The notes below the pieces were generated by a model. It was not told the origin of the DNA. It searched no databases and worked only from the letters and a program-made list of their open reading frames with translations. 6,440 nucleotides of DNA, from NCBI GenBank assembly GCA_030630905.1, contig DAOVMB010000152.1, positions 1-6,440 on the forward strand, written 5' to 3'. The stretch comes from Sedimentisphaerales bacterium (GTDB taxonomy: Bacteria; Planctomycetota; Phycisphaerae; Sedimentisphaerales; Anaerobacaceae). Shown in pieces: positions 1-5,266 of this stretch. Position numbers and translations under genes: made by a program. How positions within the stretch are numbered: the stretch's first letter is position 1; the number at the start of each line of letters is the position of its first letter.

Positions 1-12
1 AGATTTTGTTTC

Positions 13-39
13 CTCTGCGTTCTCCGCGAACTCCGCGGT
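13..39. repeat. Short 9-base tandem repeat, three degenerate units
   Basis: Three consecutive 9-base units read CTCTGCGTT, CTCCGCGAA and CTCCGCGGT. They share a CTCYGCG core and are followed by TAA. From memory, short GCG-containing tandem motifs of this style recur between genes in several environmental bacterial phyla, including planctomycetes, but I cannot search for this here. No coding role is visible. It could be the end of a dispersed repeat that begins left of the window. Confidence 0.6.
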
Positions 40-52
40 TAATAGGAATTGA

Positions 53-190
53 AAAAACAAAGCCAATTTTTGAAAGGGTAAAATGACGTTAAGTCAATAT
101 TAATAATGGTTTATAGAGATTTTGGCGGGCCGAGACGGCGAGAAAACAAAGCCAATCAAAGCCAATCAAAGCCAAATTCGAGACAACTAT
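53..190 (+). repeat. Dispersed-type intergenic repeat rich in CAAAGCCAAT
   Basis: The 10-mer CAAAGCCAAT occurs at 58-67 and again in tandem at 147-156 and 157-166, with a final copy at 167-176 differing in its last base. Both blocks are preceded by GAAAA. The intervening DNA translates, from an ATG at 106, into a short Asn/Gln/Ser/Lys-rich peptide (ENKANQSQSKP in its middle). I recall similar spurious peptides from many planctomycete genomes, where they mark a dispersed non-coding repeat rather than a gene. The boundaries are uncertain; the right edge may extend nearly to the acyltransferase start. Confidence 0.5.
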
Positions 191-202
191 AGCTATTTTC
201 CT

Positions 203-230
203 TGCGCAGCCGGGCGGGTATCGTTAGAAT
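203..230 (+). promoter_or_regulatory. Weak candidate promoter for the acyltransferase gene
   Basis: TTGCGC at 203-208 and TAGAAT at 225-230 are 16 bases apart. The -10 box matches five of six sigma-70 consensus positions but the -35 box only three. Initiation near 237 would give a leader of about 20 bases to the ATG at 259. This is the best candidate seen upstream of the gene, but the repeat-rich DNA could hide another promoter. Confidence 0.2.
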
Positions 231-258
231 ATGCAAAAATTTGTGTAAAGAAGCCTAA

Positions 259-1431
259 ATGTACCTGAACGAGGATGAACGGGAATTGATTATGGATGAA
301 ATGCAGACAAAATCGCCGGAAGATAAGCAGCAGGGCAAGCCTGCGGGGCGTATAATGTCGATCGATGCGCTTCGCGGCTTCGATATGTTCTGGATTATCG
401 GGGGCGAGAGAATCTTCGCCAGCCTGCACGGTGTGTTCGACCGCCCTACAACGGCGTGGATTCGGACACAACTAACGCACGTCAAATGGGAGGGATTCCG
501 TTTCGAAGATTTGATTATGCCGCTGTTCCTGTTCATCGTCGGCGTGGTTATGCCTTATTCGCTCAACAAACGCCGGCTCGAAGGCCACGGCAAGACGCGG
601 CTATACCTGCACATCCTCAAGCGGACTATAATTCTCTTCGTCCTCGGCATGATCGCACAGGGGCACCTGCTCGAATACGACCTGTCGAAGCTGCACATCT
701 ACTCCAATACGCTTCAGGCCATCGCGGCGGGATACATCATCGCGGCAATCATCATGCTCAACCTGGGCCTGAGATGGCAGATCGCCACAACGGGGATTCT
801 GCTTCTGCTGTTCTGGGCGTTGATGATGTTAGTCCCGGTCCCCGGGCACGGAGCGGGCGTTCTGACGCCGGATGGGAACCTGGCCATTTACATCGACCGA
901 ATCATCTTCGGCTCCTTCATCGACGGAACCAATCCGCCCTATACCTGGATCCTGAGCGGCATGACGTTCGGCTGCACGGTAATGCTCGGCGTGATGGCGG
1001 GGCACCTGCTGCGCTCGGATAAAGTGGGTATCAGAAAGGTGCTGTGGCTTCTGGCGGCAGGGGTCGGCTGCATTGTCGCGGGCCTGATCTGGAACCTGTT
1101 CTTTCCAATCATCAAGCATCTGTGGACAAGCTCCTTTGTCCTGTTCTCAGGCGGTTTTTGCTATTTGCTATTGGCGCTGTTCTACCTGTTGATTGACGTG
1201 CTGGGTTTCAGGAAATGGGCCTTCGGCTTTGTGGTTATAGGAATGAACGCGATTGCGGTCTATATGGCTACCCATTTGATCAACTTCCGCAATATCGGCG
1301 GCGTTTTCGTCGAGGGCCTGGAAAAATACGCCGGGAACTGGTACTCCTTCATTTACGCCCTGGCTGGATTTGCAGTTGTCTGGCTGATACTATGGTGGAT
1401 GTATCGCAAGAAATCATTCATTAAAATTTAA
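259..1431 (+). CDS. HGSNAT/DUF5009-family membrane acyltransferase-like protein
   Basis: This 390-residue polytopic inner-membrane protein resembles the catalytic domain of heparan-alpha-glucosaminide N-acetyltransferase (DUF5009/HGSNAT_cat), a family thought to move acetyl groups from cytosolic acetyl-CoA to sugars across the membrane. The domain opens with MSIDALRGFDMFWI (33-46). THVKWEGFRFEDLIMP (73-88) matches the HGSNAT stretch holding the catalytic histidine, here His74. Later landmarks are KHLWTSSFVL (286-295) and GMNAIAVYMATHLI (328-341). Hydrophobic segments lie near 38-56, 85-102, 119-138, 150-167, 175-192, 231-251, 261-281, 291-311, 321-341 and 363-382, about ten in all, and the C-terminus is basic. 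The start is uncertain: the ATG at 259 has only a weak AAGAAG upstream, the ATG at 292 has GGGAA, and 301 and 355 are also in frame. The first 30 residues are charged and probably dispensable. The substrate is unknown; peptidoglycan or polysaccharide amino sugars are plausible. It stands alone on this strand. Confidence 0.85.
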   Translation: MYLNEDERELIMDEMQTKSPEDKQQGKPAGRIMSIDALRGFDMFWIIGGERIFASLHGVFDRPTTAWIRTQLTHVKWEGFRFEDLIMPLFLFIVGVVMPYSLNKRRLEGHGKTRLYLHILKRTIILFVLGMIAQGHLLEYDLSKLHIYSNTLQAIAAGYIIAAIIMLNLGLRWQIATTGILLLLFWALMMLVPVPGHGAGVLTPDGNLAIYIDRIIFGSFIDGTNPPYTWILSGMTFGCTVMLGVMAGHLLRSDKVGIRKVLWLLAAGVGCIVAGLIWNLFFPIIKHLWTSSFVLFSGGFCYLLLALFYLLIDVLGFRKWAFGFVVIGMNAIAVYMATHLINFRNIGGVFVEGLEKYAGNWYSFIYALAGFAVVWLILWWMYRKKSFIKI

Positions 1432-1521
1432 GGCAAAAATCAAGTTCGAGCATAATATCCTGTCACTAAGTCGCAGATAAAATCGTCGTTTTTATGGAAC
1501 CATGCCGTTTTTTCCACCGCT

Positions 1522-1557
1522 CGGTCTTTAGACAGTATATTGTCACCGAAAAAGACC
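1522..1557. repeat. Nested inverted repeats with alternative pairings
   Basis: GGTCTTT (1523-1529) is complementary to AAAGACC (1551-1557). Inside it GACA (1531-1534) pairs with TGTC (1541-1544), and CGGT (1522-1525) can pair instead with ACCG (1545-1548). ACCGAAAA (1545-1552) is also complementary to TTTTCGGT (1595-1602). Several of these pairings exclude one another. This could be a structured 3' untranslated region of the acyltransferase mRNA; no known riboswitch class was recognised. Confidence 0.35.
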
Positions 1558-1587
1558 TTTCCTGATGATCTTGGAGGGCGTTTTTTT
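1557..1587 (+). terminator. Possible intrinsic terminator of the acyltransferase gene
   Basis: CTTTCC (1557-1562) can pair with GGAGGG (1573-1578), with two G-U pairs, around a 10-base loop. CG and seven T residues (1581-1587) follow. The stem is short and partly wobble, so it is weak, but the T tract and its place about 150 bases past the acyltransferase stop codon fit a terminator. Confidence 0.35.
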
Positions 1588-1588
1588 G

Positions 1589-1616
1589 TTGACCTTTTCG
1601 GTAAAACTGCTATAAT
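1589..1616 (+). promoter_or_regulatory. Strong sigma-70-type promoter with extended -10
   Basis: TTGACC (1589-1594) matches five of six -35 positions. After 16 bases comes a perfect TATAAT (1611-1616), preceded by TGC (1608-1610), an extended -10 element. The predicted start is A1623 or G1624. No open reading frame with a ribosome binding site follows; a terminator hairpin begins only about 18 bases after the start point, so the promoter most likely drives a short RNA. Confidence 0.6.
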
Positions 1617-1622
1617 AATAAT

Positions 1623-1693
1623 AGCTTTTTCATTTTTTTGCCCCTGCTTTTCTCTTCCTTCTCCCCTCCCTCCGCAAAAAAGCAGGGGTTTTT
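1623..1693 (+). ncRNA. Candidate small RNA of about 70 nt with pyrimidine-only loop
   Basis: The region between the predicted start of the extended -10 promoter and the T tract of a strong hairpin would give an RNA of about 70 nt. Its 5' tail is U-rich. Its body is an 11-base-pair stem (1641-1651 with 1678-1688) closed by a 26-base loop. Positions 1647-1673 are uninterrupted pyrimidines and include TCTTCC, TTCTCCCC and CCTCCC, complementary to Shine-Dalgarno-type GGAGG and GGAGAAG sequences. C-rich single-stranded loops are a known targeting feature of several bacterial small RNAs, such as RsaE. No Rfam family is recognised. The alternative is that the hairpin is just a terminator with a large loop and the promoter is fortuitous. 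Confidence 0.4.
1641..1693 (+). terminator. Rho-independent terminator, 11-bp stem plus T5
   Basis: CCCCTGCTTTT (1641-1651) and AAAAGCAGGGG (1678-1688) are perfectly complementary, and TTTTT (1689-1693) follows on the plus strand. On the minus strand the hairpin is followed by CAAAAAAA rather than T residues, so it should act only on plus-strand transcripts. The loop of 26 bases is unusually long for a simple terminator. Confidence 0.75.
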
Positions 1694-1804
1694 AAACGAA
1701 GACAGCAAAACATTGGAAATCGTCCAAGCAGGAGATGGCTGGCACCATTTCCTTTTCAGAAACCATGGTTTTATATACTGAGTGATGAGTATGTTGCTCT
1801 TTCC

Positions 1805-1836
1805 AATAATCAATTATCAATAGAAAATAATCAATT
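1805..1836. repeat. 11-base direct repeat AATAATCAATT, two copies
   Basis: AATAATCAATT occurs at 1805-1815 and 1826-1836, exactly 21 bases apart or about two helical turns. A third ATCAAT core lies between them at 1816-1821. The array sits just past the response-regulator stop codon. The spacing suggests a protein-binding array, but A+T-rich DNA makes chance repeats more likely and no partner is known. Confidence 0.35.
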
Positions 1837-1839
1837 TCT

Positions 1840-3225
1840 TTAGGTCAGACCCAATCGTTCGGCTTCGGCGTAGAGGCCGTAATGCTTCATTTTTTTGAAT
1901 AGAGTTGTTCGGTTTATCGCAAGTGCCCTGGCCGTTGCCTGCCTGTTCCAGTGATTGGCTTGCAGCGCCTGCCTAATAATGTCCTTCTCCGGTCCGGCCA
2001 ACGCCTCTTTGAGACTCGTATGTTTGTATTGTTTTGCCTGCCGGGCTTGCTCCCGCTTGACCGAGTCCGGCAGATCTTCCGGGCCGATGAATTTGCTCTT
2101 ACTCAGCAAAGCCGCCCGCTCAATAACGTTTTCCAGTTCACGAACATTGCCGGGCCACGAAAACCGCTCTAAATATTCCATTGCATCATCGGTAATACCG
2201 AGCTTATCCCTTTTATGCTGGGCCGAATATATCCGCAGAAAATGCTCCGCCAGCAGCCGAACATCTCCGACTCTCTCGCACAAGGGCGGCAACTCTATAG
2301 TGACCACATTGACCCGGTAATATAAATCTTCACGGAATCTGCCTTGCCGGACTTCCTCGCCAAGGTCCCGGTTCGAAGCGAGGATAATGCGCGTATCTAC
2401 AGTTCTGGTCCGGTTGCTGCCGACCGGTTCGAACTGCCTGTCCTCCAGAACCCGCAGAAGCTTGGCCTGAAGAGCCGGCGAGGCATTGGCTACTTCATCG
2501 AGAAAGATCGTCCCGCCATCAGCGGCCAGAAATTTGCCTTCCTTATTATTCACGGCACCGGTGAATGAGCCTCGAACATGACCGAACAGTTCGCTTTCAA
2601 GAAGCGTCTCCGGGAGCGCTCCGCAACTGACCTCGACAAATGGCTGATCGCTCCGGCTCGAATGGTGATGGATTGCCCTGGCCAGCATACTCTTGCCGGT
2701 GCCCGACGGTCCTGCCATCAGAATCGTGGTCTTGCTGTCGGCAACGGCCTCGACAAGGTCGAAAATCTTCGCCATCTTGTAGTTGTGACTGATGATGTTC
2801 TCAAGTCGGCGTTTTCGTTCGAGCTGGAATCGAAGGTTCTCATTTTCACTGATAAGCGACTGTTGCGTAATCGCTCTTTCAACGGCCAGCCGCAGTTCAT
2901 CGTCAATAATCGGTTTCGTCAGGTAATCGTAAGCGCCGCACTTAATGGCCTTCACGGCGCTGTCGATAGTACCATAACCGGTGATCACAACAACAACGGT
3001 CTGAGGATAGTTTTTCTTGATAATACCTAATAATTCGAGACCGTCTCCGTCCGGAAGGTTAACATCCGTCAGGACAAGACAATAGGTTTCCTCTTCCAGC
3101 TTTGCCAGAGCGCTTTTAACCGTTTCAGCGCCGCTGGCCTGGAATCCTTCGAGTGACAGAAACTCGCACAGCGAGTCGAGGATGATTTTATCGTCATCGA
3201 TAACAAGAATATTTTTCTTTCTCAT
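1840..3225 (-). CDS. Sigma-54-dependent response regulator, NtrC family
   Basis: This 461-residue activator has three complete domains. The receiver (1-119) has the acidic pocket Asp10/Asp11/Asp12, phosphoacceptor Asp54 (TDVNLPDGDG), Thr82 and Lys104 (LTKP). The AAA+ domain (about 143-375) has Walker A GPSGTGKS (172-179), the sigma-54 contact loop GSFTGA (219-224), Walker B GGTIFLDE (237-244), and the FREDLYYRV (297-305) and WPGNVRELEN (357-366) signatures. GSFTGA has Ser for the usual Ala but keeps Phe and Thr. The C-terminus (about 405-450) is a Fis-type helix-turn-helix with RQATARALAINRTTLFKKMK (428-447). Phosphorylation should allow ATP-driven remodelling of sigma-54 RNA polymerase. The ATG at 3225 has GGGAG four bases upstream, and the gene follows the kinase by 39 bases, so the two are one operon. 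The length is normal for the family. Domain order resembles AtoC/ZraR, but the regulon cannot be named; the nearest candidate target is the divergent PilZ promoter. Confidence 0.95.
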   Translation of the reverse strand: MRKKNILVIDDDKIILDSLCEFLSLEGFQASGAETVKSALAKLEEETYCLVLTDVNLPDGDGLELLGIIKKNYPQTVVVVITGYGTIDSAVKAIKCGAYDYLTKPIIDDELRLAVERAITQQSLISENENLRFQLERKRRLENIISHNYKMAKIFDLVEAVADSKTTILMAGPSGTGKSMLARAIHHHSSRSDQPFVEVSCGALPETLLESELFGHVRGSFTGAVNNKEGKFLAADGGTIFLDEVANASPALQAKLLRVLEDRQFEPVGSNRTRTVDTRIILASNRDLGEEVRQGRFREDLYYRVNVVTIELPPLCERVGDVRLLAEHFLRIYSAQHKRDKLGITDDAMEYLERFSWPGNVRELENVIERAALLSKSKFIGPEDLPDSVKREQARQAKQYKHTSLKEALAGPEKDIIRQALQANHWNRQATARALAINRTTLFKKMKHYGLYAEAERLGLT

Positions 3226-3264
3226 AGAACTCCCAAACCGATTTTAGTAAATTCAAATGATGCT

Positions 3265-4398
3265 TTAGCCGGCCACCGGCAGGTACACGGTGAAAATGCT
3301 GCCGCCATCGGAGGCATTTTGGGCCGTGATTCGACCATGATAGCTCTCGACAATGTCCCTGCATATAGCCAGTCCCAATCCGGTTCCTTTGCCGCCTTCT
3401 TTTGTCGTGAAGAACGGTTCGAATATCGCTTCTGTGCTTTCCGGCGGCAAACCCGTTCCCGTATCGCAAAGCTCGGCCACAATGGTATCATCCGCCGCCA
3501 GGCTGGTTGAGATTCGAAGCTCGCCGCCGTTCGGCATCGCATCCAGAGCGTTCTTTGCAAGATTACAGAACACCTGAAACAGATTGCCGCTCCTGACCTG
3601 CGGCAGACCAAAGGTATAATTTCTTACGATCGAAACATTTGCAGCCTCCGCTCTCGATTCCATCGTCTTGACGGCATCTTCAATAATCTGCTCGACCTTG
3701 ACATATTCCAGGGGTGTGTACGTGCTGCGCGAGAACTCCAGCAGCTCGCTGACGATTCGAACCATCCTCATAAGTCCCTGTCGGCACTGGGTGAGATACT
3801 CCTGCGGTTTTGTCAGATTCTCCTGCTCGACAATCCTCATCGTGAGATTGATGTATCTCAGAATCCCATCCAGCGGATTATTCAATTCATGGGCCACCTT
3901 AGATGCATGCTTGCCGACGGCAGCCAGTCTTTCAGCGTTTGCCAGTCTTCTTTGTATATTGACCCTCTCGGTGATATCTTCGACAGTGATGATACCACCG
4001 ATACTTTTTGCTGTCTCGGTTTCCTCCAGAGGTGTGCAGATAATTCGAAGTAGCTTTGTTTTGTTGTCCGACGTATAGCTTACATCATCAAACCTGCACG
4101 GTTTTCCCGTTGAGATTGCCGAAGTTAATTGCTGCATCCAGCCCTGCCATATTTTGTCATCTGTTCCTTTTGCCAGGGATTTGTCGATGTAGTCACACAA
4201 CTCGATAAGCTTTGTTGCCTGAGCATTGGCCCCAAGAATCTTCAGATCGGAATCGAAGGCGATAATTCCTATTGTTAATGACCCAAGGATTGACTCGCCA
4301 AGCAGCCCAAATCCTGAGTGGTCACTCGCGGCATGTTCCTTCAGCGAATCGCCCTGGTTTTCCGACCTCTTCGATTCTTGTTCTGCATTCTCGGGCAT
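3265..4398 (-). CDS. Soluble PAS-domain sensor histidine kinase
   Basis: With the ATG at 4398 the kinase has 377 residues. An acidic, low-complexity N-terminus (1-28) is followed by a PAS-like sensor (about 30-145) ending in the usual ITVEDITERV (136-146). The HisKA dimerisation domain (about 152-228) carries the phospho-histidine His170 in HELNNPL. The HATPase domain has N box NLAKNALDAM (279-288), G1 DTGTG (312-316), F box FEPFFTTK (326-333) and G2 GKGTGLGL (337-343). No membrane segment or signal peptide is seen, so it should sense a cytosolic signal; no cofactor ligand is obvious in the PAS domain. It is the NtrB-like partner of the regulator encoded just downstream. A longer reading from TTG at 4449 is open, but that stretch contains a near-consensus promoter and lacks a ribosome binding site. 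The ATG itself has no Shine-Dalgarno sequence (AAGGCGGG is about 20 bases away), as expected for a leaderless mRNA. Confidence 0.93.
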   Translation of the reverse strand: MPENAEQESKRSENQGDSLKEHAASDHSGFGLLGESILGSLTIGIIAFDSDLKILGANAQATKLIELCDYIDKSLAKGTDDKIWQGWMQQLTSAISTGKPCRFDDVSYTSDNKTKLLRIICTPLEETETAKSIGGIITVEDITERVNIQRRLANAERLAAVGKHASKVAHELNNPLDGILRYINLTMRIVEQENLTKPQEYLTQCRQGLMRMVRIVSELLEFSRSTYTPLEYVKVEQIIEDAVKTMESRAEAANVSIVRNYTFGLPQVRSGNLFQVFCNLAKNALDAMPNGGELRISTSLAADDTIVAELCDTGTGLPPESTEAIFEPFFTTKEGGKGTGLGLAICRDIVESYHGRITAQNASDGGSIFTVYLPVAG

Positions 4399-4405
4399 AG
4401 CTGCG

Positions 4406-4434
4406 ATAATACAACCCGCCTTAAATATTGTCAA
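4406..4434 (-). promoter_or_regulatory. Near-consensus sigma-70-type promoter of the kinase-regulator operon
   Basis: Read on the minus strand, a perfect TTGACA (4434-4429) is followed after 17 bases by TATTAT (4411-4406), five of six -10 positions. Only seven bases separate the -10 box from the kinase ATG at 4398, so transcription should begin at or within a base or two of the ATG. The -35 box lies in the short dyad TATTG-T-CAATA (4426-4436), where a repressor or autoregulator could bind. Confidence 0.7.
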
Positions 4435-4541
4435 TAATAGATGTTGCAAAAAAACAACGCACCCGTCCTCTTTTTCGGACTGAAGAAGATATGTGTTTAG
4501 CAGGAAACGTAAGATTCTATAAAATAAGTAGCTGAAGACGG

Positions 4542-4555
4542 TTATTGGACAATAA
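4542..4555. promoter_or_regulatory. Dyad, candidate activator-binding site
   Basis: TTATTG and CAATAA are perfect inverted arms around GA. The centre is about 197 bases upstream of the start predicted from the sigma-54 promoter, within the usual range for enhancer sites of NtrC-type activators. The competing dyad at 4675-4690 lies about 64 bases upstream of that start. Assignment to the neighbouring regulator is inference; the two dyads do not share a sequence. Confidence 0.25.
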
Positions 4556-4718
4556 AATACAAGAACCAGCGATCAAATCAGCTTTTAGTGTTTCCATTTG
4601 TCAACGTGATGATTGAAGTATTTTCGAAAGTTTCAATGCCGGATAGATATAGTCATCTAACCTCATGCTTAGCAAACACTTGCAAAAGTTAAAATAGGAG
4701 ATTTGTTCACTCTGTGTT

Positions 4719-4735
4719 TTGGAACGAATTTTGCA
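4719..4735 (+). promoter_or_regulatory. Sigma-54 (-24/-12) promoter of the PilZ gene
   Basis: TTGGAACGAATTTTGCA matches the sigma-54 consensus TTGGCACG-N4-TTGCW at every defined position except one, A for C after GG. The spacing GG (4721-4722), ten bases, GC (4733-4734) is exact. Transcription should start near 4746, giving a leader of about 47 bases before the PilZ start at 4793. Such promoters need an AAA+ activator, and one is encoded by the divergent operon. The match also rules out the in-frame ATG at 4703 as the PilZ start. Confidence 0.75.
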
Positions 4736-4792
4736 CTTAATATCACAAAATTTACAAGGATAGGGAATAAGCACTATTATGCAAGGATGCGT

Positions 4793-5119
4793 ATGATGGA
4801 TCGATCTGAAAAACGCAGGCACAAGCGATTGGGGGTACAGTACAATATATCATGCCGTAAAGTTGGCTCAACCGCAAACAGGGCTTACGACGGTCATACA
4901 GTAAATGTAAGCCCCGGCGGTTTGTATTTTGAAACCGCAACCGGAATATTCGAGCAGGGCAACCTGTTGAAGGTAGAATTGTCAATACCGCCAACATCCG
5001 GTCTGCTCGAATTTGGCGGTAAGATTGCGGGATTCGCGAAGGTCTTAAGAACCGTTTCAGCTTCCGGCAGGTACGGAGTGGCACTGCAATTCTGCCGCCC
5101 GCCAAAGCTCTGTATCTAA
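4793..5119 (+). CDS. Small single-domain PilZ protein, likely c-di-GMP receptor
   Basis: This 108-residue soluble protein is essentially one PilZ domain. Both c-di-GMP-binding motifs are intact: RRHKR (8-12, the RxxxR motif) and NVSPGG (38-43, the [D/N]xSxxG motif). The beta-barrel runs on through LLKVELSIP (58-66), and GRYGVALQF (92-100) closes the domain. It has no output domain, so it would act by binding a partner protein, as YcgR-like and stand-alone PilZ proteins do in motility, exopolysaccharide or surface attachment. The start is chosen because AAGGA (4783-4787) lies five bases upstream of ATG 4793; ATG 4796 is nearly as good. Longer starts at 4703 and 4787 lie before the promoter or lack a ribosome binding site. 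The stop codon lies in the left terminal repeat of the adjacent inverted-repeat element, so the last residues may have been changed by its insertion. Confidence 0.88.
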   Translation: MMDRSEKRRHKRLGVQYNISCRKVGSTANRAYDGHTVNVSPGGLYFETATGIFEQGNLLKVELSIPPTSGLLEFGGKIAGFAKVLRTVSASGRYGVALQFCRPPKLCI

Positions 5120-5264
5120 GAGCCTATCCAAATTACAACTCAGTGTTTGTCATTCTGAGGCGAAGCCGAAGAATCTGGGCTACAACTGGCATTTCACGGC
5201 CCAGATGCTTCACTCCGTTCAGCATGACAGTCGGCAGCGAATGGTTATTCGGATAGTCTCTAAG
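5116..5264. mobile_element. MITE-like nested inverted-repeat element, about 149 bases
   Basis: The outer ends, CTAAGAGCCTATCCAAATTAC (5116-5136) and the complement of 5244-5264, agree at 17 of 21 positions. Inside, an arm starting GTCATTCTGAGGCGAAG (5149-5180) is imperfectly complementary to 5199-5228, which ends CAGCATGAC; the central loop is about 18 bases. No transposase is present. From memory, GTCATTCTGAG...GAAGAATCT units are widespread intergenic repeats in environmental genomes, often read as false ORFs. The element fills the whole gap between the convergent PilZ and dapF genes, supplies the PilZ TAA (5117-5119) and ends two bases before the dapF stop. Its RNA would fold into a long hairpin and may act as a two-way transcription barrier. 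Confidence 0.65.
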
Positions 5265-5266
5265 CC

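Larger units (their letters stand above)
1432..1839. other. 408-base intergenic region between convergent genes
   Basis: The acyltransferase and the response regulator converge here, and no convincing protein gene lies between them. The left part (1522-1602) holds several overlapping inverted repeats and a possible terminator. The middle (1589-1693) has a strong promoter followed by a terminator, probably a small RNA gene. The right part has a perfect 12-base palindrome, AAACCATGGTTT (1760-1771), and an A+T-rich 11-base direct repeat just past the regulator stop codon. No clear terminator for the regulator mRNA was found on the minus strand. Confidence 0.7.
4399..4792. other. Divergent control region between kinase and PilZ genes
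   Basis: About 390 A+T-rich bases separate the divergently read kinase and PilZ starts. The region carries the kinase promoter at its left end and a sigma-54 promoter at 4719-4735. Several dyads lie between them: TTATTGGACAATAA (4542-4555, perfect arms), TTTCGAAA (4622-4629) and AACACTTGCAAAAGTT (4675-4690, six of eight pairs). No plausible protein or RNA gene is seen in it. Confidence 0.6.

Noticed and set aside
106..189. Short plus-strand open frame starting at ATG 106
   Set aside because: It lies within the CAAAGCCAAT repeat, encodes only low-complexity Asn/Gln/Ser/Lys residues, and has no ribosome binding site.
456..1022. Long plus-strand open frame of 188 codons inside the acyltransferase gene
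   Set aside because: It is an out-of-frame shadow with Arg/His/Pro-rich composition and no domain. The overlapping frame has clear HGSNAT-family motifs.
1740..1755. TGGCAC resembling a sigma-54 -24 element
   Set aside because: The bases ten further on are TT instead of GC, so there is no -12 element at the required spacing.
1610..1813. Minus-strand open frame of 67 codons in the intergenic region
   Set aside because: It runs through the terminator hairpin and a TTATTA repeat, has no recognisable domain, and is best explained as chance.
4399..4449. Longer kinase reading frame beginning at TTG 4449
   Set aside because: The extra 17 codons coincide with a TTGACA-N17-TATTAT promoter, the TTG has no ribosome binding site, and the extra residues resemble no PAS kinase N-terminus.
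4703..4792. Longer PilZ reading frame beginning at ATG 4703
   Set aside because: The sigma-54 promoter at 4719-4735 lies inside this extension, so its start codon would be upstream of transcription. The extension is not PilZ-like, and ATG 4793 has a good ribosome binding site.
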